The notes under the pieces are model-generated. The model was not told the origin of the DNA. It did not search any database and saw only the letters and a program-made list of their open reading frames with translations. A stretch of 36,021 bases of DNA from Solirubrobacteraceae bacterium (lineage in GTDB: Bacteria; Actinomycetota; Thermoleophilia; Solirubrobacterales; Solirubrobacteraceae), in assembly GCA_016462625.1 (NCBI GenBank), contig JAEMSV010000040.1:1-36021 (forward strand), given 5' to 3'. The translations under genes were made by a program, and so were the position numbers. Of this stretch, positions 7,905 through 15,120 are shown piece after piece. Positions within the stretch are counted from its first letter, which is position 1. Every line of letters starts with the position of its first letter.

Positions 7905-7952
7905 CCCGCCACGTATCGGCGGAATGCGCGGGCGGCGCGATCGAGTTTTCGT

Positions 7953-8795
7953 CTACGGCCGCCCGGCCCGCGGCGCCGGCGCACGAACCGTCACGACCTG
8001 GCCCGACCGCTCCCCGTTCTGCAACGCGTCCGGCCCTCCCCACTCGGCGGCGAGCATAAACAGCGTTCGGCCGTCGTCGCCGCCGAGCATGCAGGCGAAG
8101 CCCCCGCGGTCGAGCTCCACCGTGTCAAGGACCTCACCGCCCTCGCGCACCCGCACGCAGCGCGCGTGCGGGACGTCGGCGAACCACACCGCGCCCTCGG
8201 CGTCGAGGCAGATCCCATCCGGCGCGTGGTCGCCGAGGTCCGCCCACACGCGCGGGTTCTCGAGGGTCCCGTCCTGAGCGATGTCGTAGGCGGTGAGCCG
8301 GCCCCCGTACGACTCGGCGACGATCAGCGTCCCGCCGTCGGCCGTGATCGCCATGCCGTTGGGGAACGCGAGCCCGTCGGCGACCTGCCGGGCCTCGCCA
8401 TCGGACGTGACGAGCGCGATCTGGCCGGTGCTCGGCGGCGCGCCGCCCATCATGTCGAAGCCGATTCCGTTCACGTACGCGTTGCCGCGGGCGTCGACCA
8501 CGAGCTCGTTCCAGGGATGTGACGAGATCCTGCCGAGATCGGCGTACGGGACGAACGCCCCGTCGGGCTCCTGCCGGAGCAGCTCCGCCTCGGGGCCCGA
8601 GACGAGCAGCAGGCTCCCGTCGGGCAGCCAGTCGATGCTGAACGGGATCCGGGTGGGCACGGGGATCCGTCGCTCGATCCCCGCGCCCGGGTCGAGGACG
8701 AGAATCTCGGCCGCGCCCCAGTGCGCGACCCACAGGCGCCCGTCGTGCCAGCGAGGGGACTCGCCGATGATGATGCCCGTCTCGAGAATGGTCAT
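7953..8795 (-). CDS. SMP-30/gluconolactonase-family lactonase
   Basis: 280-residue six-bladed beta-propeller of the SMP-30/regucalcin/gluconolactonase family, which hydrolyses sugar or other lactones with one divalent metal. The expected metal ligands are present: Glu12 in GESPRW, Asn146 in FPNGMAIT and Asp193 in APDGICLD. Asn96 in WNELVVDARGNAY is in the usual place for a substrate-side residue. There is no signal peptide, so it should be cytoplasmic. It is divergent from an acetyltransferase gene with 53 bp between the starts. Its end lies 48 bp from the start of the SGNH gene on the same strand, so cotranscription is possible. The actual lactone is unknown. Confidence 0.92.
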   Translation of the reverse strand: MTILETGIIIGESPRWHDGRLWVAHWGAAEILVLDPGAGIERRIPVPTRIPFSIDWLPDGSLLLVSGPEAELLRQEPDGAFVPYADLGRISSHPWNELVVDARGNAYVNGIGFDMMGGAPPSTGQIALVTSDGEARQVADGLAFPNGMAITADGGTLIVAESYGGRLTAYDIAQDGTLENPRVWADLGDHAPDGICLDAEGAVWFADVPHARCVRVREGGEVLDTVELDRGGFACMLGGDDGRTLFMLAAEWGGPDALQNGERSGQVVTVRAPAPRAGRP

Positions 8796-8848
8796 TGCCG
8801 GGTTGACCTGTCACAGAACCGAAACTCATCGCTGGCATAGTGCGGCGC

Positions 8849-9373
8849 ATGGAGATCCGCCCCGCGACCGTCGCCGACGCCGCCGCGTGCGCCGCGCTCT
8901 ACGCGCCGTACGTGCGCGAGACGGCCATCACGTTCGAAACGGAGGTCCCGACCGAGGCCGAGATGGCGCAGCGGATCGCCACCGCGCTCGAGAAGCACGC
9001 GTGGCTCGTCCTCGAGGAGGACGACGGGCGGCTCCGCGGCTACGCCTACTCCCGGCAGTTCCACGCCCGCGCCGCGTACCAGTGGGCGTGTGAGGTCAGC
9101 GTGTTCCTCGAGCACGATGGCCCGCGACGCACCGGCGCCGGCCGCCGCATGTACGAGGCGCTGCTGCCCATACTGGCCGGCCGTGGCTACCGGACGGCGA
9201 TCGCCGGCATCACGCTCCCGAACGAGGGCAGCATGGGTCTCCATGCCGCCCTCGGGTTCGAGCTCGTCGGGACCTACCAGGACATTGGCTACAAGCTCGG
9301 CGCCTGGCACGACGTCGCGTGGCTGCAGGCGACGCTCCAGCAGCTCGACGACCCGCCGCCCGAGCCGCGTTAG
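8849..9373 (+). CDS. GNAT N-acetyltransferase, phosphinothricin/methionine-sulfone type
   Basis: 174-residue GCN5-related acetyltransferase using acetyl-CoA. The opening IRPATVADAAACAALYAPYV and the block ITFETEVPTEAEM are typical of the PAT/MddA (phosphinothricin or methionine sulfone/sulfoximine) group, as are WACEVSVFLEHDGPRRTGAG (acetyl-CoA pyrophosphate loop RRTGAG) and the GFELVGTYQDIGYKLGAWHD tail. The ATG at 8849 starts the domain exactly; CATAGT lies 7 nt upstream (8836-8841), so the mRNA may be leaderless. An in-frame GTG at 8840 is rejected. It is divergent from the lactonase, and its stop is 3 bp from that of the convergent lipase. Confidence 0.9.
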   Translation: MEIRPATVADAAACAALYAPYVRETAITFETEVPTEAEMAQRIATALEKHAWLVLEEDDGRLRGYAYSRQFHARAAYQWACEVSVFLEHDGPRRTGAGRRMYEALLPILAGRGYRTAIAGITLPNEGSMGLHAALGFELVGTYQDIGYKLGAWHDVAWLQATLQQLDDPPPEPR

Positions 9374-9376
9374 CTG

Positions 9377-10723
9377 CTAGCCGGCTGGCGAGGCCGGCGG
9401 CCCGATCGGCTCGAGCGAGTTGCCCGGCGCGATCTCACCGCAGTTGCTCGAAGCCGGGGCGCCCTTGAACCGCGCGTTCAGCCAGACCATCGCCTGCGGG
9501 GTCCAGGTCAGCGCGGCCCCGATGTGGCTGGCGGCGCCGTACTGGCGGTACTTCACCGTCACGCCCTGGTCGCAGAACTTCCGCGCGAGCGCGCGGACGT
9601 CGCCGGCGACCATCACGCCGTCGCCCTTGCCGATCCCGGGCTTGTTGCCCTTCGTGCCCTCGAGCTCGCCCTTCGCGCCCTGCCCGATGAAGAGCGGCGT
9701 GGTCGGCGTGCCGTACGAGCCCATGATCAGCTGGTTGACCTTCTCGACGTAGATCGGGATGTCCTCGGGCGTGTGGTACTCGGGCTTGGTCAGCGACTTC
9801 CACGTCAGGCCGGGGTACTGGCCGAGCACGTTGGCGATGGAGTCGTTCTTCATCTTCTCCACGAGCCGCAGGCCGCGATCGTTCAGGTACGGCTTGAGGT
9901 CGACCTCGAAGGACCGCGCGATGCCGATCACGGCCATCGGGATGACACCCGCCCACACCGTGCTGCCGTCCACGTAGCCGAGGTTCGTCGACGGCTTGAC
10001 GAGCACGCCGCCGAACGCGGCGCCGACGAGGCGCCTATCGATGTCGGGCGCGTACTTCGGCGCGAGCTCGGCGGCCCACTCGGTGGCAATCGCGCCGCCG
10101 GAGTAGCCGAGCATGCCGATCTTCGTGTCGTCTGCGAGGCGACTCAGCGGTGTGTTGAACGCCGCGCGCAGGCCGTCGAGGGTGTTGTAGCCGTACTCCA
10201 GGCCGGCGGCGAAGTTCGCGCTCTGCCCCTGGGTGTCGGGGATGGCGACCGCGTAACCCTGCTGCAGCAGGGGCGCGATCAGCACCGCTTCGACGGACAT
10301 GATGGCGCCGCCCAGCGTCACCCCGCCGGCGATGGCGTGCGACGGCTGGTCGTACGGGCTCAACGAGTCGTAGAAGGACTGGTAGGAGACCAGGCGCGAC
10401 GGGCCGCGGCGGACCAGCGGGCGCAGGATCGTCGTCGCGTTGACCGTGGGACGCCCGAGCTGGCTGGTCGAGCGGTAGGCGATCTGCAGCGCCTTGACCG
10501 GCAGCGCGATTCCGGACACGTGGTAGGTCACCGTTCGCGTCTTCGTGACGGTGCCAGGTGCGAGGTCGGCGAGCGGCGTGGCGCCGTCGTACATGTAGAA
10601 CGGGTCCTGTCCGGGCCGCGGCACGGCGGACGCCGTCGCGGGCGCCAACAGCCCCATTGCCATCACCATGCACGCAGCCGTCCTGAGACGACCACGCCAT
10701 GCCCCCGCACGCGTGACCCGCAT
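9377..10723 (-). CDS. Secreted lipase, LIP (secretory lipase) family
   Basis: 448 residues. A signal peptide with basic start and hydrophobic core ends near TASA (33). The mature protein is an alpha/beta hydrolase of the secretory-lipase family known from actinobacteria and fungi. The nucleophile elbow is LGYSGGA with Ser208, the IPDTQGQSANFAAGLEYG block is a family mark, and the catalytic His is probably in YGAASHIGAAL near the C-terminus. It probably acts on acylglycerols or other esters outside the cell. GGGGGAG is present just before the ATG, so this mRNA has a leader. A 22-bp inverted repeat lies 37 bp upstream in the divergent region shared with the Vps62-like gene. Confidence 0.9.
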   Translation of the reverse strand: MRVTRAGAWRGRLRTAACMVMAMGLLAPATASAVPRPGQDPFYMYDGATPLADLAPGTVTKTRTVTYHVSGIALPVKALQIAYRSTSQLGRPTVNATTILRPLVRRGPSRLVSYQSFYDSLSPYDQPSHAIAGGVTLGGAIMSVEAVLIAPLLQQGYAVAIPDTQGQSANFAAGLEYGYNTLDGLRAAFNTPLSRLADDTKIGMLGYSGGAIATEWAAELAPKYAPDIDRRLVGAAFGGVLVKPSTNLGYVDGSTVWAGVIPMAVIGIARSFEVDLKPYLNDRGLRLVEKMKNDSIANVLGQYPGLTWKSLTKPEYHTPEDIPIYVEKVNQLIMGSYGTPTTPLFIGQGAKGELEGTKGNKPGIGKGDGVMVAGDVRALARKFCDQGVTVKYRQYGAASHIGAALTWTPQAMVWLNARFKGAPASSNCGEIAPGNSLEPIGPPASPAG

Positions 10724-10759
10724 CTGCTCTCCCCCGCTGAAGTTCTTCCTACCGGCGAG

Positions 10760-10781
10760 TAACTGTACAGGTCGTCAGTTA
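10760..10781. promoter_or_regulatory. Inverted repeat between lipase and Vps62-like genes
   Basis: TAACTG (10760-10765) and CAGTTA (10776-10781) are perfect 6-bp arms around a 10-bp spacer, in the 101-bp divergent region. A minus-strand TACAGT, a possible -10 for the lipase, lies inside. The spacing of two helical turns suits a dimeric regulator, but six-base arms can arise by chance. Confidence 0.35.
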
Positions 10782-10824
10782 GCGGCGAAAGGCTCCCTCG
10801 GCCGACCCGCGATGATGCACCCGA

Positions 10825-11661
10825 ATGCTGGCTGTGGCCGCCCTCACGTCTGCGCTGGCGGCCAACGCCCCGGTCGTCGTCCATGACTCGCGCGAGCAGT
10901 TCCCGCTCAGCTCGGTCGCCGCGGCGTCCGTGGTGGTTCCCGGGCGCGACGGCGACCGGCGGTCGGCGGTCTACGGCCGCGCCACCCCGGCGGCCGGCGG
11001 CGGCGCCTGGCTGCAGTACTGGCTCTTCTACGCCGGCAACGACCAGGACCGCGGGATCGTCCGGACCGGCCGCCACGAGGGCGACTGGGAGATGGTCCAG
11101 TACCGGCTCGATCGCACGGGCCGCCCCGTCGAGGCCGTGTACGCCCAGCACTCGATCGCTGAGCGCTGCGCGTGGTCAGCGGTCGAACAGCGCGGCGGGC
11201 GGCCCGTCGTCTATGCGGCCCACGGGTCGCACGCCTCCTACCTGCGCGCCGGGACGCGTGACCGGATGTGGCCAGACCCCAACGACGAGGCCGACGGGCG
11301 CGGGGAGATCGTCCGGCCTCGGCTGGTCGCGGTGAGCGCGAGCACCCCGCCATGGATGCGCTGGTCCGGCCGCTGGGGCGGCGCCGAGGCGGCGTGGTGG
11401 AACCCGGCCGAGCAGGACTCGCCGACCGGCCCGGCGTTCCAGCAGCAGGGGCGCTGGAGCGACCCCGACGCCTGGGCCCGCGCCGCGACGCCATGCCGGG
11501 CCGCCTGCGACGAGGTCGGGGAGTGCGACGACAAGGAGACCCTGATGGGCGTCGGAATGGCGGGCCTCGCGACGCTTCTCGGGCTGCTCAGCGTCAGATG
11601 GTGGCGGCGCCGCAGGACCGCGTCACGGCTTCAAGACGACCTTCCCCACCGTCCCGCGTGA
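10825..11661 (+). CDS. Vps62-related exported protein with C-terminal membrane anchor
   Basis: 278 residues. A short hydrophobic start (MLAVAALTSALAANAP) looks like a signal sequence without a basic n-region. The central domain has the marks of the Vps62-related family: HDSREQFP, WLQYWLFYAGN, GRHEGDWEMVQ, AVYAQHS and VVYAAHGSHASY. A Cys-containing stretch (PCRAACDEVGECDD) is followed by one membrane helix (GVGMAGLATLLGLLSV) and an Arg-rich tail that would stay in the cytoplasm. The biochemical role of the family is unknown. Its last 39 bp overlap the end of the convergent quinone oxidoreductase gene. A GATGAT hexamer 8 nt before the ATG is a weak -10 candidate. Confidence 0.75.
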   Translation: MLAVAALTSALAANAPVVVHDSREQFPLSSVAAASVVVPGRDGDRRSAVYGRATPAAGGGAWLQYWLFYAGNDQDRGIVRTGRHEGDWEMVQYRLDRTGRPVEAVYAQHSIAERCAWSAVEQRGGRPVVYAAHGSHASYLRAGTRDRMWPDPNDEADGRGEIVRPRLVAVSASTPPWMRWSGRWGGAEAAWWNPAEQDSPTGPAFQQQGRWSDPDAWARAATPCRAACDEVGECDDKETLMGVGMAGLATLLGLLSVRWWRRRRTASRLQDDLPHRPA

Positions 11662-12606
11662 CTCGAGTGCGGCGTGTGCCGCGCCGGCGTCCGCGAGCGC
11701 GAACGGCTCGTCGACCAGCGGCACGAGCGAACCGTCCGCCGCCGCGGCCAGCGCAGCATCCTCGAACACGCGCAGGCCGCCCGGATGGCTGAGGAGCCGC
11801 GGCCCGATCGCCGCCGACGCGGTGAGCCCGCCGCCGTAGAGATCGGCGGTGGTGATCTGCGTCGGCTCGCCCGCCGACCAGCCGAACAGCAGGATCCGCC
11901 CGCCGGGCGACAGCAGGCGCATCGCGGCCGGCCCGACCTTCCCGCCGACACCATCGAACACCACCGTGAGCTTGCGGTCGCCCAGCGCCTCGCGCACCGC
12001 GTTGGGCCATGCGTCCTGCGTGTAGTCGACACCGGCGTCGGCGCCGAGCGCTCGCACGCGGGCGACCTTCCCGTCCCCGCCAGCCAGGCCGATCGTGAAC
12101 GCGCCGGCCGTGCGTGAGGCCTGCACGAGCAGACTGCCGATCCCGCCCGCGGCGGCCGTGACGAGCACCGCATCGTCCGCCTGCAACTGCGCGACATCGA
12201 GGATCCCCTGCGCGGTGCGGCCCGTCCCGATCGCCGCGACCGCCGCCTCGAACGGCAGGACTTCCGGGATCGCGTGGACGAACCCCGCCTCGCGAACGGC
12301 GAGCTCGGCGTAGCCCCCGCTGGCCTGCCCGAGATGGGCGACCGCACGCTTGCCGAGCCAGGACGGATCGACGCCGGCGCCAACCTGGTCGATGACCCCC
12401 GCGACCTCCCGGCCGGGCGTCATCGGGAGATCGGGCAGCGGGAACGGTCCGCCCGACTCGCCTGCCCGGATCTTGGTGTCGAGCAGGTGGACTCCTGCAG
12501 CACGCACGCCGATGCGCACCTGGCCTTCCCCGGCGATCGGGTCGGAGCGCTCTTCGTAGATCAGGGTCTCGGGCGGGCCGAACTCGTGCTGGCGGATCGC
12601 GTACAT
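11623..12606 (-). CDS. NADPH:quinone oxidoreductase-type zinc-independent MDR dehydrogenase
   Basis: 327-residue medium-chain reductase of the quinone oxidoreductase branch. The N-terminal GroES-like domain has PGREVAG (64-70); the Rossmann nucleotide loop is AAAGGIG (151-157). There is no Cys in the protein, so neither a catalytic nor a structural zinc site exists, which fits NADPH-dependent quinone or enone reduction. The ATG at 12606 is chosen over an in-frame start at 12627 because TACGGT (-10) lies 6 nt upstream and a SoxR-like box occupies the spacer, which places 12627 inside the operator. It is divergent from the tandem-GNAT gene and overlaps the Vps62-like gene by 39 bp at its 3' end. 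Probably induced by redox-cycling compounds. Confidence 0.9.
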   Translation of the reverse strand: MYAIRQHEFGPPETLIYEERSDPIAGEGQVRIGVRAAGVHLLDTKIRAGESGGPFPLPDLPMTPGREVAGVIDQVGAGVDPSWLGKRAVAHLGQASGGYAELAVREAGFVHAIPEVLPFEAAVAAIGTGRTAQGILDVAQLQADDAVLVTAAAGGIGSLLVQASRTAGAFTIGLAGGDGKVARVRALGADAGVDYTQDAWPNAVREALGDRKLTVVFDGVGGKVGPAAMRLLSPGGRILLFGWSAGEPTQITTADLYGGGLTASAAIGPRLLSHPGGLRVFEDAALAAAADGSLVPLVDEPFALADAGAAHAALESRGTVGKVVLKP

Positions 12607-12612
12607 GCGCCG

Positions 12613-12643
12613 ACCGTAGGTCTTCAAGTGCGCTTGAGGTCAA
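12613..12643 (-). promoter_or_regulatory. MerR/SoxR-type promoter with 19-bp spacer
   Basis: Reading the minus strand, -35 TTGACC (plus 12638-12643) and -10 TACGGT (plus 12613-12618) are separated by 19 bp, the overlong spacer typical of MerR-family targets. The spacer contains the dyad TCAAG-CGCA-CTTGA (12624-12637). The 18-bp site at 12622-12639, CCTCAAGCGCACTTGAAG, matches the SoxR consensus CCTCAAGTTAACTTGAGG at 14 of 18 positions. The ATG follows the -10 by 6 nt. Confidence 0.7.
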
Positions 12644-12666
12644 GGCCGGACGCGAGAATCCCGGCG

Positions 12667-13509
12667 ATGTTGCGCCCCGCCACCGCCGCCGACCGAGCGG
12701 ACCTCGTCGCCCTGGTCATCGCCGAGGACGCGGCCTGGTCCTCCGGCCCGACACCGTCTGCCGAGGAGGCCGCCGAGTACGTCGATCAGTGCGCGCCGGG
12801 AATGGTCTTCGAACGCGATGGTCGTGTGGCCGGATACGCCGCGGTCGGCGAAGGCGGCGACGCGATCCTGCTGGCCGATCCCGATGTCGATCCGGGGCCC
12901 GCCCTCGAACCGCTCGTCGCATGGCTGCGCGAGCAGGGCCAGGACGAGCTCGACACGTACGCGGCCGACGAGAAGCGGATCGCGTGGTTCGAGGCCCACG
13001 GCTTCGCCCACCGCCGCTCGGTCTTCGATCTTCACCGTGGCGTCGCGCCGTCGCTGCCACCGCCGGCGTGGCCGGACGGGATTTCGCTCGCGCCCTACCG
13101 GGCCGGAACCGACGACGCGGGCGCGTACGACCTGATCTACGTCGACGCGGCGTGGGACGAGGTGCCCGGGCACAACCATCGGCCGCTCGACGCGTGGCTC
13201 GCGATGTTCACGCCCGAGTACGACGGCTGGATCGCGCGCCGCGGGGAACAGCCCGTCGGCTGGATCTCGGGCCGCCTCTTCGAGGACCGGCGCGGATGGA
13301 TCCAGCAGCTGGCCGTCGCGCGGTCCGAACGCGGCCGGGGCCTCGGCCGTGCGCTCCTCCTCCACGCGCTCGGCGCGCTGTGCGAGCAGGGCGCGACCTC
13401 GCTCGCCCTCGGGGTGCAGGGAGAGAACGACGGCGCCGTTCGGCTGTATCGCGACGTCGGCTTCGCGGTCACCTGCGAGTGGCGCGTGTACGCGGCGCCG
13501 CAGCGCTGA
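12667..13509 (+). CDS. Tandem-GNAT acetyltransferase
   Basis: 280 residues with two GNAT halves. The N-terminal half (about 1-125) begins LRPATAADRADLVALV but has no clear acetyl-CoA loop. The C-terminal half (about 140-280) has QQLAVARSERGRGLGRALLL (CoA pyrophosphate loop RGRGLG) and ENDGAVRLYRDVGF. The two-domain layout and length resemble mycothiol synthase MshD and related actinobacterial proteins, but nothing fixes that substrate. Chosen start: the ATG at 12667, with GAGAAT 7 nt upstream. The frame is open further upstream across the divergent promoter, which argues against longer versions. Its promoter overlaps the SoxR-like box of the divergent oxidoreductase, so both may respond to the same regulator. 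Confidence 0.85.
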   Translation: MLRPATAADRADLVALVIAEDAAWSSGPTPSAEEAAEYVDQCAPGMVFERDGRVAGYAAVGEGGDAILLADPDVDPGPALEPLVAWLREQGQDELDTYAADEKRIAWFEAHGFAHRRSVFDLHRGVAPSLPPPAWPDGISLAPYRAGTDDAGAYDLIYVDAAWDEVPGHNHRPLDAWLAMFTPEYDGWIARRGEQPVGWISGRLFEDRRGWIQQLAVARSERGRGLGRALLLHALGALCEQGATSLALGVQGENDGAVRLYRDVGFAVTCEWRVYAAPQR

Positions 13510-13600
13510 GCCGGCCCGGGACCGACACAGCGCGGCACCGCTCGACGAGCCTCTGGTCGATCAGCGTGCCCTCGACGCGGTCCGAGCCGAAGCGGAACAT
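13469..13600 (-). CDS. Possible 43-aa small protein (unrecognised)
   Basis: Begins MFRFGSDRVEGTLIDQRLVE and ends in a basic tail. TACAGT (plus 13607-13612) lies exactly 6 nt before the ATG, the same layout as the leaderless genes around it. In the first 36 codons 34 end in G or C, although first positions are mixed, which is the coding bias of this genome. The last 41 bp are antisense to the end of the tandem-GNAT gene; the rest is intergenic. Its -10 overlaps the TACCTT -10 of the divergent ABC1 kinase gene. No family was recognised, and it could be a chance frame. Confidence 0.4.
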   Translation of the reverse strand: MFRFGSDRVEGTLIDQRLVERCRAVSVPGRLSAAAPRTRATRR

Positions 13601-13610
13601 CGCCGGACTG

Positions 13611-13616
13611 TACCTT
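13611..13616 (+). promoter_or_regulatory. -10 element TACCTT for the ABC1 kinase gene
   Basis: TACCTT matches TAnnnT and is 7 nt before the GTG at 13624. This supports that GTG over the in-frame TTG at 13615, which lies inside the hexamer. It overlaps TACAGT on the other strand. Confidence 0.4.
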
Positions 13617-13623
13617 GGGTCAC

Positions 13624-15048
13624 GTGAGCGCCGAGCCCGACGACGACCCGGCACCCGACGCGGGCAAGCTGCCCACCGGCCGGGTCGCGCGCACCGCACG
13701 GGTCGGCGGCCTGGTCGCCGGCCAGGGACTGCGCTGGGCCGGGATGCGAACCGCGAACCGCGTCCGCACGCCCGAGCGCGCGGAGGCGGCGCAGAACGAG
13801 CGCACCGCCGCGCTGGTCGGCCAGATCGTCGACCAGCTCGGCCAGATGCGCGGCGCGGCGATGAAGGTCGGCCAGATGCTCTCGATGGTGGAGTTCGACG
13901 ACCTCCCCGAGGACCAGCAGGACGATCTGCAGCGCAAGCTCGCCGCGCTGCGCGACGACGTGCCGCCGGTGCCGTTCTCCGATCTCGAGAAGCTCATGCG
14001 CCAGGAGTTCGGCGGGCCGCTCTCGCGCGTGTTCTCCGACTTCGACCAGCGCGCATTCGCCGCCGCGTCGATCGGCCAGGTCCACCGGGCGACGACCGTC
14101 GGCGGCGACGATGTGGTCGTGAAGATCCAGTACCCCGGTGTCGCCGAGGCGGTCGAGACCGACCTGCGCAACGCGACCATGCTGCTGCCCCTCGTCAAGC
14201 GTCTCGCGCCTGGGCTCGACGGTAAGGCGCTCGCCACCGAGATGCGCGAGCGGATCGGCGAGGAGCTCGACTACGAGCTCGAGGCGCAGAACCAGCGACG
14301 GGTCGAGCGACTGATGCGCGACCACCCGTTCGTGCTGATCCCGCACGTGCACACCGACCTCTCCACGCGGCGGGTGCTCGTCTCGGACTTCGTCGCCGGC
14401 GAGCGGTTCGAGGAGGTCCGCCGCGACGACGAGGCCACACGCGACCGCTACGGCGAGATCGTCTTCCGGTTCTTCCTCGGGCTGCTCTACCGCGACCGGA
14501 TCGCGCTCGGCGATCCGCATCCGGGCAACTACCTGCTGTGCCCCGACGGCCGCGTCTGCTTCCTGGACTTCGGACTGCTCCGCAGTGTGAGCCAGAGCCA
14601 CGTCGACGCCGAGCGGGCCATCAACGCCGCGATTCGCGACGACGACGCCGCGGCCCTGAAGACGGCACTGATCGCCGGCGAGTACCTGCCGGCGGGCCGC
14701 TCGGACGCCGTCGATCCGGAGTGGGCGCTGAAGGTGATGCGCAGCGCGATCGGCTGGTACGCCCGGCCCCGTGAGCGGCGGTTCTCCCCCGCGGACAGCC
14801 GGGACCACCGCGACCGCGAACGCCCCGATGCCGAGGCGCGCGCGGCCGCGAAGCTCCAGGTCAATCAGTTCACGATCCCACCGGAGTCCCTGCTGATCCG
14901 GCGGATGCACGGCATCGTCGCCGTGACGCTCGCCCAGCTCCGCGCCGGCGCGAACTGGGGCGCCATCGCCGCGGAGTACCTCCACGGCGGGGAGCCCACG
15001 ACCGCGCTCGGCGAGGCCGAGGCGGAGTTCTTCTCCGGGCGGGACTGA
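13624..15048 (+). CDS. ABC1/UbiB-family atypical kinase
   Basis: 474-residue ABC1 (AarF/UbiB/ADCK) protein, a protein-kinase-like ATPase tied to isoprenoid-quinone metabolism in other organisms. All family marks are present: the KxGQ motif (AAMKVGQMLSM, K81-Q84), the alanine-rich loop in place of a glycine-rich loop (AAASIGQVHRA, about 147-157), the ATP-binding Lys167 in VVVKIQYPG, the catalytic-loop equivalent GDPHPGNYLL (Asp297, Asn302) and the metal-binding DFG (Asp315). There is no C-terminal membrane helix of the UbiB kind, so it may be soluble or peripheral. The GTG start is set by the -10 at 13611-13616. It is convergent with the MFS gene after a 72-bp gap in which no terminator was found. 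Confidence 0.93.
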   Translation: MSAEPDDDPAPDAGKLPTGRVARTARVGGLVAGQGLRWAGMRTANRVRTPERAEAAQNERTAALVGQIVDQLGQMRGAAMKVGQMLSMVEFDDLPEDQQDDLQRKLAALRDDVPPVPFSDLEKLMRQEFGGPLSRVFSDFDQRAFAAASIGQVHRATTVGGDDVVVKIQYPGVAEAVETDLRNATMLLPLVKRLAPGLDGKALATEMRERIGEELDYELEAQNQRRVERLMRDHPFVLIPHVHTDLSTRRVLVSDFVAGERFEEVRRDDEATRDRYGEIVFRFFLGLLYRDRIALGDPHPGNYLLCPDGRVCFLDFGLLRSVSQSHVDAERAINAAIRDDDAAALKTALIAGEYLPAGRSDAVDPEWALKVMRSAIGWYARPRERRFSPADSRDHRDRERPDAEARAAAKLQVNQFTIPPESLLIRRMHGIVAVTLAQLRAGANWGAIAAEYLHGGEPTTALGEAEAEFFSGRD

Positions 15049-15120
15049 GCGAGTCGCCTCATCGGCGAGCCCCGAACGTCGGCACATCGTTCGCATCTTC
15101 CCGGGGGTCAGCCGCTGCCG

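Noticed and set aside
12607..12627. Upstream in-frame start for the quinone oxidoreductase
   Set aside because: It lies inside the 19-bp spacer with the SoxR-like dyad, upstream of the predicted transcription start.
15049..15120. Terminator between the convergent ABC1 kinase and MFS genes
   Set aside because: Only a 4-bp stem (CGCC/GGCG) is present; too weak to call.
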